64,000 nucleotides of DNA from Halomicrobium zhouii (lineage in GTDB: Archaea; Halobacteriota; Halobacteria; Halobacteriales; Haloarculaceae). Below are positions 9,932 to 18,314 of this stretch, one piece after another (within the stretch, counting starts at the first letter, position 1; every line of letters starts with the position of its first letter). The position numbers and the translations under genes are program-made. The stretch covers positions 186,001 to 250,000 of the forward strand of contig NZ_FOZK01000001.1 of the NCBI RefSeq assembly GCF_900114435.1, written 5' to 3'. The notes beneath the pieces were generated by a model, which made no database searches, was not told the origin of the DNA, and saw nothing but the letters and a program-made list of their open reading frames with translations.

Positions 9932-10663
9932 TCACAGCGCAACGAGCGACGCTGTCGCGAGGAAGTTCGCGAGGAGGTGGGTGACGGTGCTGGCCGTCGT
10001 TCCCCAGCGGGCACGCAGACCGCAGAGGACGAACGCGAGGACGACGAGTGAAGCTACCCGGGCAGGTGGCGCGGCGAGGTCGACGACGAGGTGCTTTCCC
10101 GCGAACGCCAGTGCGGTGACGACGACGGCGGCGTACGTGCCGTAGGATTCAGTGAGCGCGGTCTGGATGACGCCGCGCCACGCGAGTTCTTCGGTGATCG
10201 GGACGACGATACCGTTGCCCAGGAGAAAGGCGACGAGGACCCACGTCGGGAGGCCGGTGCGGAAGCCGGTACTCTGGGCCGCTTCGGGTGGTATCGCGAC
10301 GCTGCCGACGGCGACGAGGGCGAGCAGAGCGGCCAGGTAGAGCACGAAGTAGACGACCAGACCGCCGACGCCGGCACCGACCGTCCGGAGGGACGTCTCG
10401 TACGCCCAGTTCGGGCGGTGAATCCCGACCCGGGTTCCCCACCAGGCGATGAACCCGGCGATCAGGGGGAACGCCAGCGCGAGCATCAGCGGGTCCCCGG
10501 CGCCAGGGGTTCCGAGCGCCTCCGCGACGACGGGACCGAGCCCCCGGCGGAAGGCGAATTCGAGCGCGACCCAGACGAGTATCGCAGCGCTACCGAACGC
10601 GACGAGGGTCCTGTCGGACGATGCGGCGAGTCGGTCGGTCGTGGGTGTTGTGATGTCGGGCAT
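9932..10663 (-). CDS. CPBP family intramembrane metalloprotease (CAAX/Abi)
   Basis: 243 residues with about seven hydrophobic segments. EELAWRG at 158-164 is the EExxxR motif, and two later histidines lie in KHLVVDL and HLLANFL, giving the glutamate/histidine metal site of CPBP (Abi) proteases. Such proteins process prenylated or peptide substrates or give bacteriocin immunity; the haloarchaeal substrate is unknown. It is 6 nt downstream of the XRE regulator stop, so it is probably read with the XRE/DUF2178 pair. Confidence 0.9.
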   Translation of the reverse strand: MPDITTPTTDRLAASSDRTLVAFGSAAILVWVALEFAFRRGLGPVVAEALGTPGAGDPLMLALAFPLIAGFIAWWGTRVGIHRPNWAYETSLRTVGAGVGGLVVYFVLYLAALLALVAVGSVAIPPEAAQSTGFRTGLPTWVLVAFLLGNGIVVPITEELAWRGVIQTALTESYGTYAAVVVTALAFAGKHLVVDLAAPPARVASLVVLAFVLCGLRARWGTTASTVTHLLANFLATASLVAL

Positions 10664-10669
10664 GGGTTC

Positions 10670-10888
10670 TCAGCGGGGACGGAACTCGTCGGGCTCGAAG
10701 GCGGGGTCGAACAGGTCCTCGACGGCGCACTCGAAGAAGGCGGCCAGTTTGAACGCCAGTTCCAGCGACGGGTCGTAGCGGTCCCGTTCGATGGCGTTGA
10801 CCGTCTGGCGACTGACGCCGACGGCCGCGGCCAGGTCGGCCTGGCTCAGGCCGGCGGCCTCGCGGCGCGCCGGGAGGTCGTTGTTCAT
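10670..10888 (-). CDS. XRE-family transcription regulator (short HTH protein)
   Basis: 72 residues that are essentially one helix-turn-helix (residues about 13-38, [20 protein letters not shown]) plus a short C-terminal tail. Cro/C1-type regulators of this length (YgzD-like) typically sit beside a small membrane protein. Its ATG at 10888 overlaps the stop of the DUF2178-like gene by 4 nt (ATGA), so the two are translationally coupled. Two tandem palindromes just before that gene (11329-11361) are the likely operators, giving autorepression. Inducer unknown. Confidence 0.9.
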   Translation of the reverse strand: MNNDLPARREAAGLSQADLAAAVGVSRQTVNAIERDRYDPSLELAFKLAAFFECAVEDLFDPAFEPDEFRPR

Positions 10889-11307
10889 GACCGGTAGCGG
10901 AGCCAGCCGTAGGCGACGGCGAAGGTGACGAACAGCGCGAAGTACCCCCACAGCGCGCCCCAGACGACGGCGGGCACCTCGTAGGCACCGACGTAGGTCA
11001 GGATGCGCGCTGCAGACGCGCCGAGGACCAGCACCGGTGCGAAGACGTTCAGCGTGAGGTGGGCCGCCCGCTGCTCCAGGGCGACGTCGCGTTCGTCGAA
11101 CAGCTGTACTGGCGTCGCCAGCCAGACGGCGACGAAGCCGGCGATGCCGGCCCAGTAGACGACTTCGCCGACGAGCGGGTACTCGAGCGCTCTGAGCAGG
11201 AGGCTTAGCGCGACGCCGGCGGCGATGGAGCCGACCATCAGCCAGCGGTAGCGACGGCGCTTTGCGAGCAGTTCGTGCCGGTTCCGTCCGGTCGGTGTCG
11301 TCGACAT
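10885..11307 (-). CDS. DUF2178-like four-helix membrane protein
   Basis: 140 residues with four hydrophobic helices (about 22-41, 46-64, 87-107, 113-135) after a basic cytoplasmic N-terminus. The FDERD sequence between helices two and three, and pairing with a short XRE regulator, match the DUF2178 family found next to YgzD-like repressors. Its function is unknown. It heads the operon 11307 to 10670 and possibly to 9932. The start codon lies 22 nt from the tandem operator palindromes. Confidence 0.8.
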   Translation of the reverse strand: MSTTPTGRNRHELLAKRRRYRWLMVGSIAAGVALSLLLRALEYPLVGEVVYWAGIAGFVAVWLATPVQLFDERDVALEQRAAHLTLNVFAPVLVLGASAARILTYVGAYEVPAVVWGALWGYFALFVTFAVAYGWLRYRS

Positions 11308-11328
11308 GGGTGGCGTTGGGTCCGCCGC

Positions 11329-11361
11329 GTAAAGCGGACTTTACAGTAAAGGGAGCTTTAC
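11329..11361 (-). promoter_or_regulatory. Tandem perfect palindromic operators upstream of the XRE operon
   Basis: Two 16-bp sites, GTAAAG-N4-CTTTAC, at 11329-11344 and 11346-11361, separated by one base, so 17 bp apart centre to centre. Both half-sites are perfect in both copies. They lie 22-54 nt before the ATG of a leaderless-type gene, covering where TATA/BRE should be. Binding by the XRE protein would block TBP/TFB. The protein assignment is inference; the palindromes are seen. Confidence 0.75.
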
Positions 11362-11461
11362 ACCTACTTGGTTCTGTCGGTGAGGCGACGTGTGCGCTGG
11401 TTGGGCGGTATCGTGCGGTCAGAACCGGGCGGTCGTCCGACGCGGTGGCGAGCGGACGGCG

Positions 11462-11875
11462 CTACTGTTCGGCCTTGCTCGGTTCGAGCCGGTACCGGGT
11501 GGTCTGTTCGCCCTCGAAGCGCGGGCCTGGGCCGCTCCGTTCGAAGCCGGCGTCCTCCACGGCCTCGCGGACGTCGTCGTCCGTTTCGGCGACCAGTAGC
11601 TCGACGGCCATCCCCTCGCGCCGGGCGAACCGGACTGGCTCGTCGAGCAAGCGGCCGCAGGCCTCGCCCGTCCCGCCGAGCTGGGTCACGTGGACGGTGG
11701 CGTCGCGGGCGTCGAAGCTGACGAGGCCGAGCGTCTCCTCGTTCTCGTCGTCGGTCGTCTCGACTGCGACTCGCACCGTCCGGTCGTGGACGAGGTTCCG
11801 CATCACGTCCGGCGGGCTGTCCGCGATGTCGGCCATCCGCTCGGCGTCGGCTTCCACGGCGTCCCGAATCTCCAT
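11462..11875 (-). CDS. GNAT-like acetyltransferase-related protein
   Basis: 137 residues beginning MEIRDAVEADAERMADI, the usual first strand and helix of GNAT N-acetyltransferases. A middle strand (VHVTQLGGTGEACGRLLDEP) and AVEDAGFERSG near the end match GNAT motifs A and B in outline. The acetyl-CoA pyrophosphate loop (Q/RxxGxG/A) is poorly preserved, so it may be catalytically unusual or inactive. It stands alone between the XRE operon and lysC. Substrate unknown. Confidence 0.65.
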   Translation of the reverse strand: MEIRDAVEADAERMADIADSPPDVMRNLVHDRTVRVAVETTDDENEETLGLVSFDARDATVHVTQLGGTGEACGRLLDEPVRFARREGMAVELLVAETDDDVREAVEDAGFERSGPGPRFEGEQTTRYRLEPSKAEQ

Positions 11876-12070
11876 GTCGTGTCGGTCGGTGGCGAGGCAA
11901 ATAAACGGTTGGCCGTCCGGGAACCGCCCCCCTCGCTGCGCTTCGATTCCGCTGAACGCCGTTCTGCTTCCACGACTTAGACGGTGGCTAGATCCGGGAA
12001 GCGCGCGATACCCGCCTCCCCCTGCCGAAAAAGATGGACACAGTTATCCCGGGCGCCGGGCAACGGGGGG

Positions 12071-12078
12071 TATATGAG
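12071..12078 (+). promoter_or_regulatory. TATA box of lysC
   Basis: TATATGAG lies 28-35 nt before the ATG at 12106, the distance expected for a leaderless haloarchaeal transcript. It supports this start over the longer frame open from 12034. Confidence 0.65.
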
Positions 12079-12105
12079 TCACGCACGCACGCGCCGGGTG
12101 ATGGC

Positions 12106-13284
12106 ATGCGGGTAGTCGCGAAGTTCGGCGGGACGAGCCTCGGGAGCGGCGACCGGATCAACCGGGCCGCCGACTCCATCGCCACCGCCGTCGAGAAAGG
12201 TCACGAAGTCGCCGTCGTCGCCTCGGCGATGGGCAACACCACGGACGAACTGCTCGAGGACATCGAGTACGAGGCCGAGGATTCTGACCGCGCCGAGATC
12301 GTCAGTATGGGCGAACGAACCTCCGTCCGGATGCTCAAGGGCGCACTCGCCTCCCGGGGCATCGACGCGATGTTCCTCGAACCAGGCAGCGAGGAGTGGC
12401 CGATAATCACTGACGCCTACGGCGAGGTCGACGTCGACGAGACGATGCGGCGCGCGAACGCCCTCGCGGGACAGCTCCAGAACGTCGTCCCCGTCATCAC
12501 CGGCTTCCTCGCCCAGGACCTGCAGGGCAACGTCACCACGCTGGGTCGCGGCGGGAGCGACACCACGGCCGTCATGCTGGGCAACTACATGGACGCCGAC
12601 GAGGTCGTCATCGTCACCGACGTCGAGGGCGTCATGACGGGCGACCCCCGCGTCGTCGAGGGCGCCCGCAACGTCGGGAAGATCTCCGTCGACGAACTGC
12701 GCTCGCTGTCGTTCCGCGGCGCCGAGGTGGTCGCCCCCTCGGCCCTCTCGTACAAGGACAAGGATCTCGCCGTCCGCGTCGTCCACTACCAGCACGGCGA
12801 CCTGCTCGCCGGCGGTACCTCCATCGAGGGCGAGTTCCAGAACCTCATCGACCTCCAGGAGGACCGGCTCTCCTGTGTCACCGTCGCCGGCCGTGCCATC
12901 CGCAACAGCCCCGGCATCCTCGGGGACCTCGCCAGCGCCATCGGCGAGGAAGGGATCAACATCGACGCCAACTCCTCCGGGATGGACTCGCTGACTTTCT
13001 ACGTCAACAGCGAGGACTCCGACGACGTCGAGGCCCTGCTCCACGACCGCGTCGTCGAAGAGGACGCCCTGTCTTCGGTCACCGTCGAGGACGACATCGC
13101 CGTCGTCCGCGTCACCGGCGGCGAACTGCCGAACCAGCCCGACACCGTCAAGCGCGTCGTCGACCCCATCTCGAACGCCCACATCACCCTGTACGACGTG
13201 ATCACCTCGGCGACCTCCGTGTCCGTGTTCGTCCCCTGGGACGACCGCGAACAGGCCCTCCAGCTCGTCCAGGGAGTCTTCTAA
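12106..13284 (+). CDS. lysC: Aspartate kinase
   Basis: Phosphorylates aspartate, the first step to Thr, Met, Ile and Lys. 392 residues. The amino-acid-kinase signature KFGGTS is at 6-11, GRGGSDTTA (nucleotide/substrate loop) lies near 152-160, and two C-terminal ACT domains (from about 255) include NSPGILGDLASAIGEEGINI and so predict allosteric control by end-product amino acids. The ATG at 12106 begins the conserved MRVVAKFGG and is supported by a TATA box. Monocistronic. Confidence 0.95.
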   Translation: MRVVAKFGGTSLGSGDRINRAADSIATAVEKGHEVAVVASAMGNTTDELLEDIEYEAEDSDRAEIVSMGERTSVRMLKGALASRGIDAMFLEPGSEEWPIITDAYGEVDVDETMRRANALAGQLQNVVPVITGFLAQDLQGNVTTLGRGGSDTTAVMLGNYMDADEVVIVTDVEGVMTGDPRVVEGARNVGKISVDELRSLSFRGAEVVAPSALSYKDKDLAVRVVHYQHGDLLAGGTSIEGEFQNLIDLQEDRLSCVTVAGRAIRNSPGILGDLASAIGEEGINIDANSSGMDSLTFYVNSEDSDDVEALLHDRVVEEDALSSVTVEDDIAVVRVTGGELPNQPDTVKRVVDPISNAHITLYDVITSATSVSVFVPWDDREQALQLVQGVF

Positions 13285-13313
13285 TCTGCAGTTCACTCGC
13301 GCGATCCGCCGCT

Positions 13314-13796
13314 TCAGTTCGTTCTCTCGTTTCCGGCTCCGGTCTCGGATCCCGCTTTGTCGACGAACAGCGAGCCGTAGGTCATCGCAGCGACGACGAT
13401 CCCACCGAGTCCCACAATCGTCAGGCGGGCCCTGTCCATCGGTTCGACGTCGACGACCGGGACGGCCGCGAACGCGCCGACGCCGACGAGCAGGGCCACG
13501 ACGATTATGACCCTGTCCCAGCGCTCGTCGTAGTCGATCTGTGCGACGCGGTACATCCAGAACTCCTCCGGGGGGCGCCGTCGTCGCTCGATCCCCTCAC
13601 TCGTCCGGACCGCGCGGTAGTGGTTCCGGGCCCGGGACAGGCGCAATCCGACCGCGCCACCGAGGACCAGGCCAGTGAGCGCGTGATCGAACGCACTGCT
13701 CGTCGCGGCGAGGATCACGCCGAGGAGCGTCGGCACCGCTACCAGCGCGAGCCGTTCGGCCGTGTCGCGGCGGGGGAGGGGTGTCTCGTCGGTCAT
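13314..13796 (-). CDS. Membrane protein of unknown function
   Basis: 160 residues with four hydrophobic segments arranged in two pairs (about 19-36 and 39-53; then 99-116 and 127-145), separated by a long charged region rich in Arg that contains EEFWMYRVAQIDYDERW. I do not recognise the family. The ATG at 13796 fits the short polar N-terminus. An upstream start would extend into the low-complexity end of the phosphoesterase gene. It follows that gene on the same strand, overlapping only if the longer start is used. Confidence 0.6.
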   Translation of the reverse strand: MTDETPLPRRDTAERLALVAVPTLLGVILAATSSAFDHALTGLVLGGAVGLRLSRARNHYRAVRTSEGIERRRRPPEEFWMYRVAQIDYDERWDRVIIVVALLVGVGAFAAVPVVDVEPMDRARLTIVGLGGIVVAAMTYGSLFVDKAGSETGAGNERTN

Positions 13797-13851
13797 GTGT
13801 CGAGCGGGCGGGGCGTGTCGGCCTCCTCGGGCCGGCGAAAAAGCCCTTCCT

Positions 13852-14511
13852 CTACCGGCCCTGGGCAAGCCGGAACCCGATCTGGCGGGGAAGCCCCTCG
13901 TCCTCGACGGCCCGGATCACCGCGCCGGTGTCGTAGTCGACGCGGCGCTCGTCGACGGTCATCTCCTCGAGGTCGACGACGGCGTAGGCGGCCTTCGGGT
14001 CGCCGTCGCGCGGCTGGCCGACGCTTCCCGGGTTCATGACGATGCCCTCGTCGTACACCTCGTGGGCCTGGACGTGGGTGTGGCCCATGACGAGGACGTC
14101 CTCGTCGTCGAGAAGGTCCGGCCCGAACTCGTGGGGCCGGGTGTAGTGGTCGGGGTCGTCGGGGTGGCCGTGGACCACCTTCACGCGCCCGTCGGCGACG
14201 TGGCGCTCGACGGGGAGCTCTCGGAGCCACTGGATCTGGTCGTCGGAGAGCTGCTCGCGGGCGTGTTCGACGCCGGCCTGGGCCATCCCGTTGAAGTGCG
14301 GGGCCGACCCCGCCGCCACCGCGCGGTCGTGGTTGCCCTGCACTGTCGGGATCTCGCGCTCGCGGATCTCGTCGACGCAGTCGGCGTGCCAGGGGTTGTA
14401 CCCGACGACGTCGCCGGCACACACCAGGCGGTCGACGGGCGGCATGTCGGCGAGCACCGCATCGAGCGCGACCCGGTTCCCGTGGATGTCGGAGATGACG
14501 CCCAGCTTCAT
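13852..14511 (-). CDS. Metallophosphoesterase, YfcE/MJ0936 type
   Basis: 219 residues with the full calcineurin-like phosphoesterase motif set: SDIHGN (7-12), GDVVGYNP (about 33-40), GNHD (about 59-62), HGHP (about 113) and GHTHV (about 141). These bind two metals in the cytoplasmic single-domain phosphodiesterase family. The physiological substrate is unknown. A TATA-like TACTATAAGG, read on the reverse strand at 14536-14545, lies 25-34 nt before the ATG at 14511, which supports this start. Monocistronic or leading the membrane-protein gene downstream. Confidence 0.92.
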   Translation of the reverse strand: MKLGVISDIHGNRVALDAVLADMPPVDRLVCAGDVVGYNPWHADCVDEIREREIPTVQGNHDRAVAAGSAPHFNGMAQAGVEHAREQLSDDQIQWLRELPVERHVADGRVKVVHGHPDDPDHYTRPHEFGPDLLDDEDVLVMGHTHVQAHEVYDEGIVMNPGSVGQPRDGDPKAAYAVVDLEEMTVDERRVDYDTGAVIRAVEDEGLPRQIGFRLAQGR

Positions 14512-14770
14512 TACTAGCGACTACTTCTGCTCCGTCCTTATAGTATCGAACCCTGCCTCACCTCCCGAGACCGCCTCACGGTCCGGTCTCTGGTTGTGAC
14601 TCGACGCCTGCTGGTCCCGGACGCAGTTCCGTGGCCGCTACAGAACGACAACGGCCCCTCTCACAGTGGTGGTTGTAACGGTTTTCAGGAGCCAGAGACT
14701 AACTGTGGTGCACCGGAGCTGAACAGGCCGGTTGCGAAGAGACACCGGTACCGAATTACAGCCACCAGTA

Positions 14771-14953
14771 TCAGTGGTACGGCCCCCAGTAGATGTACTC
14801 GACCGGTTCGGTCGCTTCCGTTACCTCCCCACCACACTCGGAACAGGACGGTTCGTTCCGCCCGAGTTCCGACTCACACTCCAGACACCGGTAGACCGCC
14901 CGCTCGACGACGGGGGGTTCGAACCAGCGTCCCAGTTTCTCGAGGGTACCCAT
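14771..14953 (-). CDS. Small zinc-ribbon protein
   Basis: 60 residues with two CxxC pairs, Cys23/Cys26 and Cys37/Cys40, spaced like a rubredoxin-type zinc ribbon, followed by an acidic stretch and a tail ending IYWGPYH. No other domain. Haloarchaea carry many such one-domain zinc proteins; partners and targets are unknown. The region 14512-14770 before the phosphoesterase holds only that gene's promoter. Confidence 0.75.
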   Translation of the reverse strand: MGTLEKLGRWFEPPVVERAVYRCLECESELGRNEPSCSECGGEVTEATEPVEYIYWGPYH

Positions 14954-15053
14954 GGGTGATCGTCACTAACACCATGATGTTCTATGATGATAAACGTTAC
15001 CACGCGTCGAAAAGAGTGAAGAGGGGGGCTTCTCGGTGTACGGAACCTCCTGT

Positions 15054-15659
15054 TCAGCCGTTGTGGACGGCGACCCCGAACGCCTCGCCCTCGACGGCCA
15101 CGCCGGCCGAGCAGACCGCGTGTTCGAACTCGAGGTCGTACACCTGGCGTGCGGCGCTCTCGGCGTCGCGAGCGTCCAGGGCGAACGACTCGGGGCTGTC
15201 CTTCTCGTAGGTCGCCACGAGCGTCGGTTCGGTGACTTCCTCGACGAGTAGCGCGTCCCGACGGACGGTGCCGATGACTGCGCCCGGCCCGTCGGCGTTC
15301 GTGCTGGGGTCCTCGGGGTCGACGCCGACGATCCCCGCGACGCGTGGCGTGTCGTAGTCGTCCTTCTCGAAGTCCAGCGCCAGTAGCGGTTCGGCCAGCG
15401 CGTCCCGAGCGGGATAGCCGAGTTCGAGTTTCTCGGCGATGGGGTCGACGTGGGAGCCGTTGCCGACGACGGCGCCCCGGTCGGTCACCTGCACCGCGTT
15501 GTAGGAGATGTAGGGGTTGTCCGTCTCCGGGGCGTCCTCGGTCGGGCCCACGGTGACGGTGCCGTCGCGGTCGACGGCCTTGCGGTTGGGGAACGAGCGC
15601 GAGGAGACGCGGTACGCGCCGACTTCGGGACTGACGACGACGAATCGTCCGACGTACAT
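15054..15659 (-). CDS. purO: IMP cyclohydrolase, archaeal PurO type
   Basis: Closes the ring of FAICAR to IMP, the last step of purine synthesis in archaea that lack bacterial PurH cyclohydrolase. 201 residues starting [17 protein letters not shown] with the conserved SSRSFPNR and [10 protein letters not shown] segments of PurO. The frame is open a further 27 codons to 15740, but the family begins at MYVGRF, so I use the ATG at 15659. It diverges from the tRNA-Gln gene. Confidence 0.95.
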   Translation of the reverse strand: MYVGRFVVVSPEVGAYRVSSRSFPNRKAVDRDGTVTVGPTEDAPETDNPYISYNAVQVTDRGAVVGNGSHVDPIAEKLELGYPARDALAEPLLALDFEKDDYDTPRVAGIVGVDPEDPSTNADGPGAVIGTVRRDALLVEEVTEPTLVATYEKDSPESFALDARDAESAARQVYDLEFEHAVCSAGVAVEGEAFGVAVHNG

Positions 15660-15785
15660 GTCACTGCCTGCGGCCGTCGCCGGAAAGTAGATGTCGATGT
15701 CTTCGAGGGGGTTGCTATCCAGTACCACGACAAATTCCATCGCGCAACGCTTACAATGCCCTACGGTTTACACGACATTGCACGC

Positions 15786-15858
15786 AGTCCATTAGGGTAG
15801 TGGCCAATCCTGAAGCCTTCTGGGGGCTTCGACCCTGGTTCGAATCCAGGATGGACTA
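15786..15858 (+). tRNA. tRNA-Gln (anticodon CUG)
   Basis: A 73-nt cloverleaf can be drawn. The acceptor stem is AGTCCAT/ATGGACT plus discriminator A; the D-arm contains GGGTAGTGGCCAATCC; the anticodon stem is AAGCC/GGCTT with loop TTCTGGG (anticodon CTG); and the T-arm is CCTGGTTCGAATCCAGG. The body closely resembles other haloarchaeal glutamine tRNAs. No intron. CCA is not encoded. Confidence 0.93.
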
Positions 15859-16099
15859 TTCTGTCGCGAACGACCGCCGAGCACCGCGTAGCGTGTGCTC
15901 GGCTCTCAGCGTGAGCGACGAATACGTCCGAGTGGATTCGAACCCTGGAAGTCGCGCGCAACGAGCGGCGCGAGTGAGCACGTCTTCCTCCGGTTCGGAT
16001 CCAGGACGAGCTCATCTGGGACGAACGAAGCCGATCGCCACGCCCCAGTCGACGAGGACCACCACCCGTCTTTTGGGTCTACGCGCCGGACGGACAGTC
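15859..16099. other. Spacer between tRNA-Gln and Usp with T-arm-like copies
   Basis: 240 bases without a gene. A hairpin (GAGCAC...GTGCTC, about 15880-15902) follows the tRNA. Two further T-arm-like words occur: GGATTCGAACC, the exact reverse complement of the tRNA T-loop core (about 15934), and GGTTCGGATCCAGGA (about 15992). They could be remnants of a tRNA-targeted integration event, but no integrase is present. Confidence 0.4.
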
Positions 16100-16528
16100 A
16101 TGACACCCTCGCACGTCCTCGTCCCGCTGGACGGGTCGCCGCTGGCAGAGGACGCCCTCGAGTACGCGTTCGACGTGTTCGACTGCCCGGTGACCGTCCT
16201 CAACGTCGTCAGTCCGGTCGACGCGTCGATGAGCGAGAGCGGTGCACTGTCCCCGGAGGGGGACAGACTGGACGAGGCCCGTGATCGCGCCGAATCCATC
16301 GTCGAGCGCCTCGCTGACGACGACCCACGAGGGCGGACGGTCGACGTCGTGGTCGAGACGGGGGCGCCCGCCGAGACCATCGTCGACCACGTCGCGGTCA
16401 CCGACGTCGACCAGGTCGTCATGGGGGGCCACGGGGGCGAGCGAAACGCCGTGGCCCGGCGGTTGCTCGGGACCGTGGCGACGAAGGTGGTCGGCGAGAC
16501 GCCAGTGACGGTCACCGTGGTCCGGTGA
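16100..16528 (+). CDS. Universal stress protein, UspA family
   Basis: 142 residues beginning MTPSHVLVPLDGSPLAEDAL. The C-terminal GGHGGERNAVARRLLGTVA fits the ATP-binding G-2x-G-9x-G pattern of the ATP-binding Usp subgroup (MJ0577-like). Cytoplasmic dimer by family knowledge; signal unknown. The longer frame upstream runs back through the tRNA and is not credible, so the ATG at 16100 is used. It converges with the PiT gene. Confidence 0.92.
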   Translation: MTPSHVLVPLDGSPLAEDALEYAFDVFDCPVTVLNVVSPVDASMSESGALSPEGDRLDEARDRAESIVERLADDDPRGRTVDVVVETGAPAETIVDHVAVTDVDQVVMGGHGGERNAVARRLLGTVATKVVGETPVTVTVVR

Positions 16529-16573
16529 CGTCCCTTCCCCGGCCGGCCTGTCGGCCACGCCGGGTCGATTTCG

Positions 16574-17779
16574 TCATCCACCCAGGACGAAGGCAAGCGC
16601 GCGGTAGAGGCCGAAGCCGACGAGGATCGAACTGACGAGCGTGATCAGCCAGAACGCCAGCGTGACGCCGATCTTCCGGCGCGAGACGCCGGCCGACCCG
16701 CCGGCGAGACCGCCACCGATGACGCCGGAGATGATGATGTTGTTGAACGAGATGGGGATGCCGAGCGAGATCGCCGCCTGCGCGATGACGAACCCCGGCA
16801 CGAGCGCGGCGATGGACCGCCGGATGCCGAGCTGGGCGTACTCGCGGGAGGTAGCCTGCAGGAGCCGCGGGGCGCCCATCCATGCGCCGCCGAGGATGCC
16901 CGTCGCACCCAGCGCGAGGAGCACGATTCCCGGGAGGCCCAGTTCGGCGGTGTAGAGGTTCTCCAGCGGGCCGGTCGCCAGCCCGACCTGGCTCCCGCCG
17001 CTGGAGAAGGCGACGACGCTCCCGAGGACGACGAGGAAGGTCCGGACGCCCTGGTCGACGGACTGCTGGGTCCGACGGCGGATGAACTGGAAGCTCACGG
17101 CGGCGGCGAGGAGGGTGACGAAAACGACAGCGACGTCGAGGCCGACGACGGCCGGCGTCTCGACGAAGCCGGCGACGAAACCGGCGATGGAGTTCTGTGC
17201 CTGGCCGGGCGGGGACGGGATGACGCCGAGCTGGACGTTGGCGACGATGCCGCCGACGAGGGCGGCCAGCAGCGGGACGCCCACCGTCTCCGGGATGTCG
17301 TCGCGCCGGAGAACGGTCGCCGTCAGGTACGCGAGGCCACCGGAGACGGGCGGGACGAGGACCCAGAACGTCGCGATTCGCCGATAGGTGTCGAAGACGG
17401 GGTCGCCGCCGAGCGAGAGGCCGACGCCGACCATCGCCCCCGTCGTCGCGAACGCCGCCGGCACGGGATAGCCGGTGTAGACGCCGAACCCCATGAACAG
17501 CGTCGCGGTCAACAGCCCCGCCGTCGCGGCGAGCGAGGTGATGGCGACGCCGTCGATCAGGCCGGCGCCGACGGTCTCGGAGATGGCGCCGCCCTGGGTG
17601 AGCGCGCCGAGCGCTGCGAGGATGCCGATGAGGAACGCCGCCCGCATCGTCGAGATGGCGTTGGCGCCGATGGCGGGTGCGAACGGCGGCGAGTTACTGT
17701 TGGCACCGAGGGTCCACGCCGTGACCAGGCCGGTGATCGTCGCGAGGGCCACGAGGCCCCAGAAGATGGCGTCTACCAC
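16574..17779 (-). CDS. Inorganic phosphate transporter, PiT family
   Basis: About 401 residues with roughly ten membrane helices. The inverted PiT repeats show the characteristic GANSNSPPFAPAIGANA near the N-terminus and IPISFNNIIISGVIGGGLAGG near the C-terminus; low-affinity phosphate/cation symport is the family role. Both plausible starts are GTG: 17818 (adds 13 polar residues) or 17779. I favour 17779 because haloarchaeal PiT proteins, as I recall them, begin MVDA. No associated PhoU is visible. Confidence 0.9.
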   Translation of the reverse strand: MVDAIFWGLVALATITGLVTAWTLGANSNSPPFAPAIGANAISTMRAAFLIGILAALGALTQGGAISETVGAGLIDGVAITSLAATAGLLTATLFMGFGVYTGYPVPAAFATTGAMVGVGLSLGGDPVFDTYRRIATFWVLVPPVSGGLAYLTATVLRRDDIPETVGVPLLAALVGGIVANVQLGVIPSPPGQAQNSIAGFVAGFVETPAVVGLDVAVVFVTLLAAAVSFQFIRRRTQQSVDQGVRTFLVVLGSVVAFSSGGSQVGLATGPLENLYTAELGLPGIVLLALGATGILGGAWMGAPRLLQATSREYAQLGIRRSIAALVPGFVIAQAAISLGIPISFNNIIISGVIGGGLAGGSAGVSRRKIGVTLAFWLITLVSSILVGFGLYRALAFVLGG

Positions 17780-17950
17780 GGTCAGTGGCTCCGTCCCCGG
17801 GGTCCGGGAACGCGGCACCTGATTTCGATCATCGTCGGTACCGTCGCCCCGAACGTGGAAAGTAGTGACGCACCCACCGACGTCGCCTGCCCGGCCTTAC
17901 CTATCCAATTAGGCCGCGTTGTTTTTACACGGTTGTTCCTTTAGTTTACT

Positions 17951-17992
17951 ATGTCCGACGTACTTCGACAGGTGGGGATCGATGACCGCTGA
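17951..17992 (+). other. Possible 13-codon leader ORF overlapping the DUF7344 start
   Basis: ATG at 17951 opens a 13-residue frame (MSDVLRQVGIDDR) whose TGA at 17990-17992 lies just inside the next gene, whose ATG is at 17982. A TATA-like TTTTTACA at 17922-17929 would place a leaderless transcript start at about this ATG. An AGGTGG Shine-Dalgarno-like word 8 nt before 17982 could serve re-initiation. Translation of this peptide is a proposal only. Confidence 0.4.
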
Positions 17993-18314
17993 CAACACCA
18001 CTGTCGTCGCCCGTTCGCATTCGGCCGAGGATCTGGACGAGGTGTTCGACGCGCTCGCCCACCGCTATCGACGAGCGATCATCGAGGTCATGGAGTGGGG
18101 CGAACCGGCGACGCTCGAGGACCTCGTCACCCTGATAACCGACAGCGACGACTCCGCGGCGGCCAGTGACGTTCGCACGGCGCTCGTCCACAACCACCTT
18201 CCACGGCTCGCCGAGGCCGACGTGATCACCTACGACGCCGAGGCACGCGTGGCCGAACTCGACGACGCCGCCGCCGAACGCTCGATCCTGGCGGCCATTC
18301 GTGGGCCGAACTGA
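17982..18314 (+). CDS. DUF7344 winged-helix-like regulator
   Basis: 110 residues. The segment EVFDALAHRYRRAIIEVMEW, followed by LEDLVTLIT and VRTALVHNHLPRLAEADVITYD, is the DUF7344 pattern: an ArsR-like winged helix with a conserved HxHLPxLxxxxVIxYD wing. Haloarchaea carry many paralogues, usually presumed transcription regulators. The ATG at 17982 is preferred to a frame open from 17919. The gene lies head to head with the PiT gene; regulation of that transporter is possible but unproven. Confidence 0.85.
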   Translation: MTADNTTVVARSHSAEDLDEVFDALAHRYRRAIIEVMEWGEPATLEDLVTLITDSDDSAAASDVRTALVHNHLPRLAEADVITYDAEARVAELDDAAAERSILAAIRGPN

